Shown: positions 28,855-40,409, counted from the first letter of the stretch. The stretch: DNA of 64,000 bases from Inhella proteolytica (GCF_016093275.1 NZ_JAEDAK010000007.1:62001-126000); one strand, 5' to 3'. Numbers and translations: made by a program. The notes: generated by a model not told the origin, from the letters alone.

Positions 28855-29440
28855 TCGCCGCAGCCTGCTGGGCCTGCTCGGGCTTTCGGCTCTGGCGGGC
28901 TGCCAGCCCAACTCGGCGCCCAGCTTCAAGGGGGTGGATCTGACCGGTGTCAGCTACGCCCAGAAGCTGGAGCTGCCAGACGCGGACGGGCGACCGCGCA
29001 GCCTGGCCGACTTCAAGGGCAAGGCCGTGGTGCTGTTCTTCGGCTACACGCAGTGCCCGGACGTCTGCCCGGCCACTTTGGGCGAGCTGCGCCTCGTCAA
29101 GGAGGCCATGGGAAAGCAGGGCGAACAGGTCGTGGGTCTGTTCGTCACCGTGGACCCCGAACGCGACACGCCGGAGTTGCTGCGCGAGTACATCGCCAAC
29201 TTCGGCCCCGGCATGGTGGCCCTGCGTGGCAGCCCGGAACAGACGCAGGCCGTGGCCAAGGAGTTCAAGGTGTTCTACGCCAAGGTGCCGAGTAAAACCG
29301 GACCCGGCTACACCATGGACCACACGGCGGCGAGCTTCCTGTTCGACACCACCGGCAAGGTGCGGGTCTATCACCGCTATGGCGCCGGCCCGGAGGCGCT
29401 GCGCCATGACCTGACCCAGCTGCTGGCCGTCAAGCCCTGA
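28832..29440 (+). CDS. SCO1/SenC family copper chaperone lipoprotein
   Basis: 202-residue SCO protein for CuA site maturation. The N-terminus [17 protein letters not shown] has a lipobox with Cys24, so it is predicted to be a membrane-anchored lipoprotein. The copper ligands are Cys75 and Cys79 (YTQCPDVCP) and His164 ([13 protein letters not shown]). [10 protein letters not shown] is the family strand. It is the last gene of the assembly operon and is followed by a bidirectional terminator shared with rpoH. Confidence 0.95.
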   Translation: MSHPGSIDRRSLLGLLGLSALAGCQPNSAPSFKGVDLTGVSYAQKLELPDADGRPRSLADFKGKAVVLFFGYTQCPDVCPATLGELRLVKEAMGKQGEQVVGLFVTVDPERDTPELLREYIANFGPGMVALRGSPEQTQAVAKEFKVFYAKVPSKTGPGYTMDHTAASFLFDTTGKVRVYHRYGAGPEALRHDLTQLLAVKP

Positions 29441-29461
29441 GCGGGCTGCCGCACCAAGAAG

Positions 29462-29490
29462 CAGGGGCCCCGCGGGGCCCCTGTTGTCTT
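29462..29490. terminator. bidirectional terminator between sco and rpoH
   Basis: CAGGGGCCCC-GC-GGGGCCCCTG followed by TTGTCTT on the plus strand: a 10-bp arm on each side. It sits exactly between two convergent stop codons. Confidence 0.7.
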
Positions 29491-30410
29491 CAGGCGCTCA
29501 GCGCCAACCGCATCTTCTTGAGTGCAGCCGCCTCGATCTGACGGATGCGCTCGGCGCTGACACCGTACTCGGCTGCCAGCTCATGCAGGGTCTTGCCGCC
29601 GCTGCTGTCGTCGTTTACCTCCAGCCAGCGGGCCTCGACGATGCGGCGGCTGCGCGGGTCGAGCTGCTCCAGGGCCTGGATCAGGCCCTGGCCGGCCATT
29701 TCGTCGCGGTTGCGCCGCTCGAGTGCGCGGCTGGGCTCGTGTTGATCGTCGGCCAGATAGGCGATCGGGGCGGGCGGGGCGCCGTCCTCGTCATCCACCG
29801 GGCTATCCAGCGCCACGTCACCGCCGGCGAGACGGGTTTCCATCTCGATCACTTCTTCGGGCTTGACGTTCAGGCTACGCGCCACCGATTCGATCTCGGC
29901 CACGCTCAGCGCCTGACGCTGGGGATCCTCAGCATCGGCCTTGAGGCTGTGCTTGAGCGAGCGCAGATTGAAGAACAGCTTGCGCTGTGCCTTCGTCGTG
30001 GCCACCTTCACCAGGCGCCAGTTGCGCACGATGTATTCGTGGATTTCGGCCTTGATCCAGTGGATGGCGTACGAAACCAGACGCACGCCTTGCTCAGGGT
30101 CGAAGCGGCGCACGGCCTTCATCAGGCCCACATTGCCTTCCTGGATCAGGTCACCTTGCGGCAGGCCGTAGCCCAGGTACTGGCGCGAAATCGCGACCAC
30201 CAGACGCAGATGCGACATCACCAGCCGTCCCGCGGCATCCAGATCGCCCTTTTCGCGCAGCAGGCGGGCGTCCTGGGCCTCTTCCTCTGCGCTCAGCATG
30301 GGCAGGGCCTGGACGGCACGGATGTAGGCGTCCAGGTTGCCCAGCGAAGGCACCAAGGCCCAGGGGTCGCGTACGGCCAGGGCGGTGGGGGCGGTCAAGG
30401 CAGCGGTCAT
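29490..30410 (-). CDS. rpoH: RNA polymerase sigma factor RpoH (sigma-32)
   Basis: 306-residue heat-shock sigma factor. The conserved region 2 is seen in GDLIQEGNVGLMKAVRRFDP, and LVSYAIHWIKAEI is the DNA-melting and -10 recognition helix. The RpoH box QRKLFFNLR (142-150) is intact, which separates it from RpoD and RpoS. Region 4 ends in TLHELAAEYGVSAERIRQIE. I use the ATG at 30410 because GGAGGA lies about eight bases upstream on the minus strand; an in-frame start nine codons earlier lacks this. A perfect CIRCE operator overlaps the promoter region. Confidence 0.97.
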   Translation of the reverse strand: MTAALTAPTALAVRDPWALVPSLGNLDAYIRAVQALPMLSAEEEAQDARLLREKGDLDAAGRLVMSHLRLVVAISRQYLGYGLPQGDLIQEGNVGLMKAVRRFDPEQGVRLVSYAIHWIKAEIHEYIVRNWRLVKVATTKAQRKLFFNLRSLKHSLKADAEDPQRQALSVAEIESVARSLNVKPEEVIEMETRLAGGDVALDSPVDDEDGAPPAPIAYLADDQHEPSRALERRNRDEMAGQGLIQALEQLDPRSRRIVEARWLEVNDDSSGGKTLHELAAEYGVSAERIRQIEAAALKKMRLALSA

Positions 30411-30456
30411 TGCGGAGTTCCTCCAAACCAGAGCCACTTTGGGCTCCGACCTGAAA

Positions 30457-30486
30457 ATATTAGCACTCTCGGATGGTGAGTGCTAA
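30457..30486 (-). promoter_or_regulatory. CIRCE (HrcA) operator overlapping the rpoH promoter
   Basis: TTAGCACTC (30460-30468), nine spacer bases, and GAGTGCTAA (30478-30486) form a perfect CIRCE inverted repeat. On the minus strand TTAGCA and TAATAT (complement at 30457-30462) are placed 18 bases apart as -35/-10 candidates, so HrcA bound here would cover the promoter. Confidence 0.9.
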
Positions 30487-30519
30487 TCGTCTGGTGGAAA
30501 GAACTGCCGACTCCGACGC

Positions 30520-31014
30520 CTACTCGGTCAGGCCAAATTCAGGGCTGGCCACCATGCCCTCGATATCCAGCAGGATCAGCAGGCGTTCGCCGACCTTGCC
30601 CAGACCGGTGACGAAGCGCGAATCGATCGAGGCGGAGATTTCCGGTGCCGGCCGAATCTGGTCGGCGGGCAGTTCGAGCACATCGGACACCGAATCCACC
30701 ACCATGCCCAGCACGCGATTGCCGATGTTGAGCACGATGACCACCGTGAAGGCGCTGTACTGCGCTTCGCAGTCCAGCCGAATGCGCAAATCCATGATGG
30801 GGACGATGACACCGCGCAGATTGACCACGCCCTTGACGAAGCTGGGCGCGTGGGCGATGCGGGTGGGCGCTTCGTAGGAGCGGATCTCCTGCACCTTCAA
30901 GATGTCGATGCCGTATTCCTCGCCTCCGATTCGGAAGGTGAGGAATTGCTTGCTGGGCTTGCTGCCGCCCGTGGTTTCGCCGACGGAGGACAGCACCAGT
31001 TCGGTGGAGCTCAT
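30520..31014 (-). CDS. cheW: CheW-type chemotaxis adaptor
   Basis: 164-residue CheW coupling protein linking chemoreceptors to CheA at the inner face of the membrane. FLTFRIGGEEYGIDILKVQEI, NLRGVIVPIMDLRIRL and VLGMVVDSVSDVLEL are the two-barrel SH3-like signature strands. The ATG at 31014 (MSSTELVLSS) is taken because the 38-residue upstream extension is Pro/Arg-rich and unlike CheW. No cheA, cheR or cheB lies beside it, so its partners must be elsewhere. rpoH follows in the same direction, but the CIRCE promoter separates them. Confidence 0.92.
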   Translation of the reverse strand: MSSTELVLSSVGETTGGSKPSKQFLTFRIGGEEYGIDILKVQEIRSYEAPTRIAHAPSFVKGVVNLRGVIVPIMDLRIRLDCEAQYSAFTVVIVLNIGNRVLGMVVDSVSDVLELPADQIRPAPEISASIDSRFVTGLGKVGERLLILLDIEGMVASPEFGLTE

Positions 31015-31550
31015 GGTTGCAAGGGCTTCCAGTTGGGGGTGAGGGGCATTGTGCCAAGCCGGCCCAAGGGGCCGCTTGGCGCTCACCCTATCTCGTTCCA
31101 GCTTGTGCAGCACGCCACGCCCAGCCAATGGCCATGCGGTCTGGCGGGCGGAAAGGGCTCGCCGGGCGCATGCGCAAAGGACTTTAGTTGCCGCTTGCGC
31201 TGACGGCGCGGGGACGCGCCTTGGTGGCCTGCCAAGAAGGCCGATTGAGGCAGGGGGCGGAGCGCGTTTGTGTCAGGCTGTCAAGCGGGCAACACGCTAG
31301 GGATAGTGGTTGAGTGCGCGGTGACCGCTAGATATAGTGGCTGTGGTATCGTGACGACCTTCACAAAGCGCAGTCCCTGCCCATCGTTTCAACGCCTTTC
31401 TCGGCGTCCGGAACGGGCGGCGGCGAGCCGGAATCGCAGGCCGTCGAAAGCGCGTCCCTTGAATCACACCGCAAGGCCCCGCGAGGGGTCCTTGCCCCGC
31501 CTTTGCCCATCGCCGGCAAAGCCCGTTTGACCGTTGTAAGAGGTTCATTC
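31015..31550. other. 536-base intergenic region between divergent cheW and nrdA
   Basis: No convincing gene is present. From left to right it holds an imperfect 12-bp hairpin with AAG loop (31053-31080) in the cheW leader, an unassigned G+C-rich stretch, the paired NrdR boxes with the nrdA promoter (31294-31340), and then a leader of about 200 bases before nrdA with AAGAGG (31538-31543) as ribosome-binding site. The leader contains CGCAAGGCCCCGCGAGG-type inverted repeats, but no riboswitch class I recognise. Confidence 0.6.
31294..31340 (+). promoter_or_regulatory. paired NrdR boxes and nrdA promoter
   Basis: Box 1 is ACGCTAGGGATAGTGG (31294-31309) and box 2 is CCGCTAGATATAGTGG (31325-31340). 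Their starts are 31 bp apart, three helical turns, as expected for cooperative NrdR binding. TTGAGT (31310-31315) and TATAGT (31333-31338) are -35/-10 candidates with a 17-base spacer. Box 2 covers the -10. Confidence 0.85.
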
Positions 31551-34418
<2,868 letters not shown>

Positions 34419-34689
34419 GGCAGCTGCGAGGCCCGATCTTGGGCCTGCGGTGCTCGCCGTACGAGAGTGCGGAAGCGCGCCTCAGGCCCATCCTCGGACT
34501 CCTCGCCACGCCTTTTTGGCTAGCTTCGATCGCTGTTTGGATGGTTTGATTAAACGTTCAATCATTTGAACAAAAGTGCAATTCGATGCCATGGCGCAAC
34601 GCATTTGCGCAATGACTTCGAAATCGATGCAAAAACCATTTGCCGACTCGCCGTCATCACTTTGATAATTTGCTAGAAGAGGAACGTCC
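34419..34689 (+). promoter_or_regulatory. 271-base nrdA-nrdB gap with probable nrdB promoter
   Basis: AGGCCC-GATCTT-GGGCCT (34429-34446) is a weak hairpin after nrdA. The second half is markedly A+T-rich compared with its surroundings and contains TTGCCG (34640-34645) and GATAAT (34664-34669), 18 bases apart, as a candidate promoter. AGAAGAGG precedes the nrdB ATG. No NrdR box is obvious here. Confidence 0.45.
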
Positions 34690-35850
34690 ATGTTGCATTG
34701 GGAAGACGACGTCAAACCCAGCCCCGCACTCGCCACGCACAGTGCCCTGCCTGCCGCAGCCAAGAGCCCGGCCAGCGTTCCCGTCACCCCTTCGCAAGTC
34801 CACTCGTCGAGCACTGCCGCGCAGAGCGGTTCGCGCCGCGTCAACGTCGCCGACAAGCGCATCATCAACGCGCAGACCGACGTCAACCAGCTGGTGCCCT
34901 TCAAGTACAAGTGGGCCTGGGAAAAGTACCTCGCCACCTGCGCCAACCACTGGATGCCGCAGGAAGTGAACATGAGCCGCGACATCGCGCTCTGGAAAGA
35001 TCCGAACGGCCTGAGCGAAGACGAGCGCCGAATCATCAAGCGCAACCTCGGCTTCTTCGTCACGGCGGATTCGCTGGCGGCCAACAACATCGTGCTGGGC
35101 ACCTACCGCCACATCACGGCGCCCGAGTGCCGCCAGTTCCTGCTGCGCCAGGCCTTCGAAGAGGCGATCCATACCCACGCCTACCAGTACATCGTTGAGA
35201 GCCTGGGCCTGGACGAGGGCGAGATCTTCAATGCCTACAACGAGGTGCCCTCGATCCGCGCCAAGGACGAGTTCCTGATCCCGTTCATCGACGCGATCAT
35301 GGATCCGGCCTTCAAGACCGGCACGCCCGAGACCGACCAGACCCTGCTGAAGAGCCTGATCGTGTTCGCCTGCCTGATGGAGGGCCTGTTCTTCTACGTC
35401 GGCTTCACGCAGATCCTGGCGATGGGCCGCCAGAACAAGATGACCGGCGCGGCGGAGCAATACCAGTACATCCTGCGCGACGAGTCGATGCACTGCAATT
35501 TCGGCATCGACCTGATCAACGCGCTGAAGCTCGAGAACCCGCATCTGTGGACGGCCGAGTTCAAGGCCGAGATCAAGGCGTTGTTCCTGAAGGCCGTTGA
35601 GCTCGAGTACCGCTACGCCGAAGACACCATGCCGCGTGGCGTGTTGGGCCTGAATGCCTCCATGTTCAAGGGCTATCTGCGCTACATCGCCAACCGCCGT
35701 GCGGTGCAGATCGGCCTCGACCCCCTGTTCCCGAACGAAGAGAACCCCTTCCCCTGGATGAGCGAAATGATCGACTTGAAGAAGGAGCGCAACTTCTTCG
35801 AGACGCGCGTGATCGAGTACCAAAGCGGGGGCGCGCTCAGCTGGGATTGA
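34690..35850 (+). CDS. nrdB: class Ia ribonucleoside-diphosphate reductase beta subunit
   Basis: 386-residue radical-generating subunit with the di-iron centre. The ligand and radical pattern E-x2-H-x3-Y is seen in EAIHTHAY, so the tyrosyl radical site is present. The second ligand pair is in [11 protein letters not shown]. The first ~45 residues are a low-complexity Ala/Ser/Pro extension. The C-terminal tail ends [10 protein letters not shown], the type of peptide that binds NrdA. The 271-base distance from nrdA and A+T-rich upstream DNA suggest partly separate transcription. Confidence 0.96.
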   Translation: MLHWEDDVKPSPALATHSALPAAAKSPASVPVTPSQVHSSSTAAQSGSRRVNVADKRIINAQTDVNQLVPFKYKWAWEKYLATCANHWMPQEVNMSRDIALWKDPNGLSEDERRIIKRNLGFFVTADSLAANNIVLGTYRHITAPECRQFLLRQAFEEAIHTHAYQYIVESLGLDEGEIFNAYNEVPSIRAKDEFLIPFIDAIMDPAFKTGTPETDQTLLKSLIVFACLMEGLFFYVGFTQILAMGRQNKMTGAAEQYQYILRDESMHCNFGIDLINALKLENPHLWTAEFKAEIKALFLKAVELEYRYAEDTMPRGVLGLNASMFKGYLRYIANRRAVQIGLDPLFPNEENPFPWMSEMIDLKKERNFFETRVIEYQSGGALSWD

Positions 35851-36053
35851 CCCGGCTGGCCCTCCTTGGTCGAACTGGATAAGAGCCACACAGCTTCAGC
35901 ACTTGCGTTCACGGCCCCTAAAGAAGGGCCGGAACCGGGTGCCAACGAATTCACCCCCGGTGGCCTGAAGGCTGCTTGGGGTGAATGGCCGTACCTGCTG
36001 CGTCATGCGCGTTGCAGGGCGGTTTTTTCCTCCCCTTGATCAAGGAGATTCAC
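35851..36053. other. 203-base gap upstream of the H1-like gene
   Basis: It holds a CGGCCC...GGGCCG hairpin (35912-35931) after nrdB, a 9-bp inverted repeat ATTCACCCC...GGGGTGAAT (35949-35957 and 35978-35986) with a 20-base spacer, and the 12-bp palindrome CCTTGATCAAGG (36034-36045) that overlaps the AAGGAG ribosome-binding site of the next gene. No coding potential is seen. Confidence 0.5.
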
Positions 36054-36602
36054 ATGGCAACTGCGAAGAAGGCCGCTCCGGCCAAGAAGGCCGCCCCGGC
36101 GAAGAAGGCCGCTGCTCCGGCGAAGAAGGCCGCCCCGGCGAAGAAGGCCGCTGCTCCGGCGAAGAAGGCCGCTCCGGCGAAGAAGGCCGCTGCTCCGGCG
36201 AAGAAGGCCGCCCCGGCGAAGAAGGCCGCTGCTCCGGCAAAGAAGGCCGCCCCGGCGAAGAAGGCCGCTCCGGCGAAGAAGGCCACCCCGGCGAAGAAGG
36301 CCGCCCCGGCGAAGAAGGCCGCCCCGGCGAAGAAGGCCGCCCCGGCGAAGAAGGCCGCCCCGGCGAAGAAGGCCGCCCCGGCGAAGAAGGCCGCCCCGGC
36401 GAAGAAGGCCGCTGCTCCGGCCAAGAAGGCCGCTCCGGCGAAGAAGGCCGCTGCTGCCAAGCCGGCTGCGAAGCCTGCAGCCAAGCCTGCGGCCAAGAAG
36501 GCCTCGGCCACCAAGTCGCCGCCCGTGAAGGCTGCGCCCACGGCCAAGACCACGCTGAGCCCGCAAGCCGCCTGGCCTTTCCCGACGGGCAACAAGCCCT
36601 GA
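36054..36602 (+). CDS. histone H1-like alanine/lysine-rich DNA-binding protein
   Basis: 182 residues consisting almost entirely of KKAAPA and KKAAAPA repeats (about residues 5-135). A KPAAK-rich stretch follows, then a short unique tail ending AWPFPTGNKP, which is typical of the betaproteobacterial H1-like proteins. Such proteins bind DNA through lysine-rich disordered tails and affect nucleoid structure. AAGGAG lies six bases before the ATG at 36054, which starts MATAKK. Frames on both strands across the repeat are open only because of its regularity. It is a single gene with a strong terminator. Confidence 0.9.
   Translation: MATAKKAAPAKKAAPAKKAAAPAKKAAPAKKAAAPAKKAAPAKKAAAPAKKAAPAKKAAAPAKKAAPAKKAAPAKKATPAKKAAPAKKAAPAKKAAPAKKAAPAKKAAPAKKAAPAKKAAAPAKKAAPAKKAAAAKPAAKPAAKPAAKKASATKSPPVKAAPTAKTTLSPQAAWPFPTGNKP
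36300..36407 (+). repeat. six perfect 18-bp tandem repeats inside the H1-like gene
   Basis: The unit GCCGCCCCGGCGAAGAAG occurs six times without a change and is flanked by slightly varied 18- and 21-bp units. Each codes for one KKAAPA repeat in a permuted frame. Copy number is likely to vary by slippage without breaking the frame. Confidence 0.9.
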
Positions 36603-36633
36603 ACGAGTTCGGCCCGCCTCGGGTCGAATTTTC

Positions 36634-36660
36634 AAAGCCCGCCACTGGCGGGCTTTTTTT
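36634..36660. terminator. intrinsic terminator after the H1-like gene
   Basis: AAAGCCCGCC-ACT-GGCGGGCTTT followed by TTTT: a 10-bp stem with a triloop. Its T-run touches the stop codon of the convergent DUF3426 gene, so it may serve both. Confidence 0.9.
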
Positions 36661-37690
36661 ATGGGTGGAAGAGGCCGACCTCGTATCCGGCCAGCCGCCC
36701 ATCCAGGCGGAAGGTGGCCTGCAGATCCAGGCTGGCGCCGGGCTCGATCCGCTGCATGTGCTGGCCCATTTCCGCCGGGCTGAGGCTGCGGCGCAGCAAG
36801 CGGCGTCCGTCGCCATCGGCCAATTGCAGGTCCACCCAGGGAAGCCGCAGCGCATGGCCGGCGCGGTTCTCGATGCGCATGCGCAGTTGGTAGGCCTGGC
36901 CCTGGGGGGTCGGTTGCAGGCTGGATGAAGCAACCACCAGACCATCCAGGCGGGTGAGCGTCACGGGTTCACAGTCTCCGCACGCGCGCTGCCACAGGGT
37001 TTCGAGCAGCGGCCACTGCGCCCGCAGGGCATCCCGTTCGATCCAGGCCCATTGCAGGGGCAGTGCCAGGACGAGCACGGCCACGGCCAGCCAACCCAGG
37101 GTGCGCAGGCCGGTGCGGGGGCGTGGCGACCGCTCCAAGGATGCGAACGGGGTCGGGGCCGCTTCGGCCGGGGAACCATCGGGCTCGGTGGCGCCGAGCA
37201 GGCGGCGCATGCGTTCGGCGGCCTGCCGAGCATCCGGTTCGGGGTCTAGTTCGGCACCCGGCTCCGCCGCCGAGACCTCGCTCGAGCCCAGTGCGGTTGG
37301 CGCAGGTTCGAGCGGCTCGTCCTCAAACCCCGGCTCGGTTCGGCCGAAGCGGTCTTGCGACCAGGCCGGCGCCGCATCTTCGTGCGGCAAGTCCGCGGCA
37401 TCCGGCTCGACGTGCGGGGTCTCGGTGCTGGCGAAGGTGGATGCGAACCCGCTGGACTCGGGGGCGGGTTCGAATGGGTCCGGCTCGGGTGGGGCCGGGG
37501 CGGGAACTGGCGAGGGAACTGGAGCTGCGGGGCGGATGCTGGCACCGGTGTCCAGATCGAACAGATGGGCGCGGGCGTCGAACACGGCATCGCAGCGCCC
37601 ACAGCGCACAAAGCCCTCGCTGACCCGGAGCTGGTCCTCCGCGACGCGGAACACCGTGGCGCAGGAGGGGCAGCGGGTCGCCCAGCTCAT
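36659..37690 (-). CDS. zinc-ribbon DUF3426 membrane protein
   Basis: 343 residues. The N-terminal MJ0042-type zinc ribbon has CPSC (8-11) and CGRC (about 31-34). A long acidic/Pro-rich linker (about 60-195) is followed by one transmembrane helix (about 215-235, LRTLGWLAVAVLVLALPLQ) and the C-terminal DUF3426 beta domain (LDGLVVASSSLQ ... RRSLSPAEMGQHMQ). This arrangement is standard for DUF3426 proteins beside prmA in betaproteobacteria. The function is unknown. The start overlaps the prmA stop (ATGA), making it the last gene of the accBC-prmA cluster. Confidence 0.85.
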   Translation of the reverse strand: MSWATRCPSCATVFRVAEDQLRVSEGFVRCGRCDAVFDARAHLFDLDTGASIRPAAPVPSPVPAPAPPEPDPFEPAPESSGFASTFASTETPHVEPDAADLPHEDAAPAWSQDRFGRTEPGFEDEPLEPAPTALGSSEVSAAEPGAELDPEPDARQAAERMRRLLGATEPDGSPAEAAPTPFASLERSPRPRTGLRTLGWLAVAVLVLALPLQWAWIERDALRAQWPLLETLWQRACGDCEPVTLTRLDGLVVASSSLQPTPQGQAYQLRMRIENRAGHALRLPWVDLQLADGDGRRLLRRSLSPAEMGQHMQRIEPGASLDLQATFRLDGRLAGYEVGLFHP

Positions 37691-38580
37691 CGTGTCCCGG
37701 TCAGCAGCACCCAGCCGTCTTCGGCGTCCGTCACGCTCAGGGCCAACCAAGGTGCGTACACCGCGGCCAGTTCCTCGGCCTGCCGTTCCAGCAGCCCTGC
37801 CAGCACCAAGGAGGCGCCCGGCTTCAGATGCGCGCAGAGTAGTGGCGCTAGCAGCTTCAGCGGCGTGGCAAGGATGTTGGCCAGCACCAGATCGAACTCG
37901 CCCTGCGCCAGTTCGGGTTGGCCGACCTGCACCTTGACCCCGTTGGCCTCGGCGTTGTGGCCGGTGGAGGTGACGGCGGCGGGGTCGATGTCCACGCCGG
38001 TCAGGTCGGTGGCGCCGAGCAGGCCGGCCGCAATGGCCAGGATGCCCGAGCCGCAACCGTAATCGAGCACGCGACGGCCGCTCCACTCGCCCTGGCGGGC
38101 CAGCCAGCGCAGGCACATGCGGGTGGTGGGATGGGTGCCGGTGCCGAAGGCCAGCCCCGGGTCCAGGCGCATCACGGTGCGGGCCTGTGGCGGGGCCTCA
38201 TGCCAGCTGGGCACGATCCAGAAGCTCTCGGTGATGGGCACCGGCGCGAACTGGGATTGCGTCAGGCGCACCCAGTCCTGGTCGTCCACAGGCACCAGGC
38301 CCTGGACATGCACCTCGGCCGCGAAGTCCTGCGCCAGCAGCGTGGTCAGGGCCTCGCTGGCCTCTTCCTGCGTGCCGAACAAGGTCTTGAGGATGCTGCG
38401 CTGCCAGCCCGCACGCGGGATCGGCATGCCGGGTTCGCCAAAGAGGGCCTGCTCGTCGGGGCTGTCGGCATCGGCATCTTCCACCGTGACCGACAGCGCA
38501 TCGAGTTCCATCAGCGCATCGCTGACCCGTTCCACCTGTTCCTGCGGGCAGATCAGTGCGAGTTCGACGAGCTGGCTCAT
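37687..38580 (-). CDS. prmA: ribosomal protein L11 methyltransferase PrmA
   Basis: 297-residue SAM methyltransferase that trimethylates ribosomal protein L11. An N-terminal substrate-recognition domain starts [19 protein letters not shown]. The catalytic domain has motif [16 protein letters not shown], the acidic VDIDPAAV and the ANILATPL motif typical of Prm[16 protein letters not shown] marks the domain junction. Four-base overlaps join it to accC upstream and the DUF3426 gene downstream. Confidence 0.96.
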   Translation of the reverse strand: MSQLVELALICPQEQVERVSDALMELDALSVTVEDADADSPDEQALFGEPGMPIPRAGWQRSILKTLFGTQEEASEALTTLLAQDFAAEVHVQGLVPVDDQDWVRLTQSQFAPVPITESFWIVPSWHEAPPQARTVMRLDPGLAFGTGTHPTTRMCLRWLARQGEWSGRRVLDYGCGSGILAIAAGLLGATDLTGVDIDPAAVTSTGHNAEANGVKVQVGQPELAQGEFDLVLANILATPLKLLAPLLCAHLKPGASLVLAGLLERQAEELAAVYAPWLALSVTDAEDGWVLLTGTR

Positions 38581-39926
38581 CGCTTGTGCTGGGCCATCCA
38601 GTGTTCAAGGTAGTGGATGCTGGTGCCGCCCTCGATGAACTTGGCGTCCACCATCAGCTCGCGGTGCAGCGGGATGTTGGTCTGGATGCCTTCCACCACC
38701 GTCTCGGCCAGCGCGGTGCGCATGCGCGCCAGCGCCTGCTCGCGGGTGTCGCCGTGCACGATGATCTTGCCGATCATCGAGTCGTAGTTCGGCGGCACGA
38801 AGTAGTTGGTGTAGGCATGGCTGTCCACCCGCACGCCGGGGCCGCCCGGGGCATGCCAGGCGGTGATGCGGCCGGGCGAGGGCACGAACTTGACCGGATC
38901 CTCGGCATTGATGCGGCACTCGATCGCATGGCCGCGCAGCTCGATCTGCCGCTGCGTGAAGGGCAGCTTCTCGCCGGCGGCGATCAGGATCTGCTGCTTG
39001 ACGATGTCGATGCCGGTGACCATCTCGGTGACCGGGTGCTCCACTTGCACGCGCGTGTTCATCTCGATGAAGTAGAACTCGCCGTTTTCGTACAGGAACT
39101 CGAAGGTGCCGGCGCCGCGGTAGCCGATCTTCTTGCAGGCGGCGGCGCAGCGGTCGCCCACCTTCTCGATCAGGCGGCGCGGGATGCCGGGGGCCGGCGC
39201 TTCCTCGATGATCTTCTGGTGGCGGCGCTGCATCGAGCAGTCGCGCTCGCCCAGCCAGACGGCGTTCTTGTGCGTGTCGGCCAGGATTTGAATCTCCACA
39301 TGGCGCGGGTTCTCCAGGAACTTCTCCATGTAGACGGCCGGATTGCCGAACGCGGCGCCAGCTTCGGCACGGGTGGTCTGCACGGCGTGGATCAGCGCGG
39401 CCTCGGTGTGCACCACGCGCATGCCGCGCCCGCCACCGCCGCCGGCGGCCTTGATGATGACCGGGTAGCCGACCTCGCGCGCGATGCGCACGATCTCCTT
39501 CGGGTCCTCGGGCAGGGCGCCTTCGCTGCCCGGCACGCAGGGCACGCCGGCCTTGATCATGGCCTGCTTGGCGCTGACCTTGTCGCCCATCGTGCGGATG
39601 GCCGCCGGCGTCGGGCCGATGAAGGTGAAGCCCGAGCTTTCGACGCGCTCGGCGAAGTCGGCGTTCTCGCTCAGGAAGCCGTAACCGGGGTGGATGGCCT
39701 CGGCGTCCGTCACCTCGGCGGTGGCGATGATGGCTGGCATGCTGAGGTAGCTCTGCGCCGAAGGCGCCGGGCCGATGCAGACGGCCTCGTCGGCCAGCTT
39801 CACATACTTGGCCTCGCGGTCGGCTTCCGAGTACACGACCACGGATTGAATGCCCAGCTCGCGGCACGCCCGCTGAATCCGAAGAGCAATCTCTCCTCGG
39901 TTCGCAATGAGAATCTTCTTGAACAC
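38577..39926 (-). CDS. accC: acetyl-CoA carboxylase biotin carboxylase subunit
   Basis: 449-residue biotin carboxylase. It carboxylates the biotin of AccB with bicarbonate and ATP in the first step of fatty-acid synthesis. [17 protein letters not shown] opens the N-terminal domain. The Gly-rich ATP loop is [11 protein letters not shown], and [14 protein letters not shown] carries catalytic residues of the ATP-grasp fold. The start codon appears to be GTG (39924-39926). It follows accB by 12 bases and overlaps prmA by four. Confidence 0.97.
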   Translation of the reverse strand: MFKKILIANRGEIALRIQRACRELGIQSVVVYSEADREAKYVKLADEAVCIGPAPSAQSYLSMPAIIATAEVTDAEAIHPGYGFLSENADFAERVESSGFTFIGPTPAAIRTMGDKVSAKQAMIKAGVPCVPGSEGALPEDPKEIVRIAREVGYPVIIKAAGGGGGRGMRVVHTEAALIHAVQTTRAEAGAAFGNPAVYMEKFLENPRHVEIQILADTHKNAVWLGERDCSMQRRHQKIIEEAPAPGIPRRLIEKVGDRCAAACKKIGYRGAGTFEFLYENGEFYFIEMNTRVQVEHPVTEMVTGIDIVKQQILIAAGEKLPFTQRQIELRGHAIECRINAEDPVKFVPSPGRITAWHAPGGPGVRVDSHAYTNYFVPPNYDSMIGKIIVHGDTREQALARMRTALAETVVEGIQTNIPLHRELMVDAKFIEGGTSIHYLEHWMAQHKR

Positions 39927-39938
39927 GGTGAACCCGCT

Positions 39939-40409
39939 TTACTCAATGATGAACAGCGGCTGACCGAATTCGACGGGTTGACCGTTCTCGCAGCAGATCT
40001 TGGTGACCGTGCCGGTGGCGTCGGCCTCGATCTCGTTCATGATCTTCATGGCTTCGATGATGCAGATCGGCTCGCCGGCCTTGACCTGCTGGCCCACTTC
40101 CACGAAGGCCTTGGCGTTGGGGCTGGAGGCGCGGTAGAAGGTGCCGACCATCGGCGACTTGACGACATGGCCGCTCGGCGCGGCTTCGACCGGGGCGGCC
40201 GCCGGGGCCGCAGCCGCCGGGGCGGCGGCCATGGCGGGCGTCATCGCCTGCATGGGCATGGCCTGCATCGGCATGGCCTGCACCACCGGGGCGGCGGCGG
40301 GGGAACTCTTGACGATGCGCACCTTGCCATCGGCCTCGGTGATTTCCAGCTCCGAGACGTTGGACTCGGACACGAGGTCGATCAGGGTTTTGAGCTTGCG
40401 CAGATCCAT
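39939..40409 (-). CDS. accB: biotin carboxyl carrier protein of acetyl-CoA carboxylase
   Basis: 156-residue carrier. The N-terminal domain [20 protein letters not shown] is followed by an Ala/Pro/Met/Gln linker with repeated QAMPM. The C-terminal biotinyl domain has the acceptor Lys122 in [10 protein letters not shown] (usual motif EAMKMMN, here with Ile). The ATG at 40409 starts the conserved N-terminus. It is 29 bases downstream of aroQ, giving the order aroQ-accB-accC-prmA-DUF3426 on the minus strand. Confidence 0.96.
   Translation of the reverse strand: MDLRKLKTLIDLVSESNVSELEITEADGKVRIVKSSPAAAPVVQAMPMQAMPMQAMTPAMAAAPAAAAPAAAPVEAAPSGHVVKSPMVGTFYRASSPNAKAFVEVGQQVKAGEPICIIEAMKIMNEIEADATGTVTKICCENGQPVEFGQPLFIIE

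Noticed and set aside
36063-36460. Possible CRISPR array
   Set aside because: Repeats are contiguous with no spacers and are coding; no cas genes nearby.
36003-36945. Several long frames on both strands across the lysine-rich repeat
   Set aside because: The 18-bp repeat keeps all frames open; only the KKAAPA frame has a ribosome-binding site, a unique conserved tail and a terminator.
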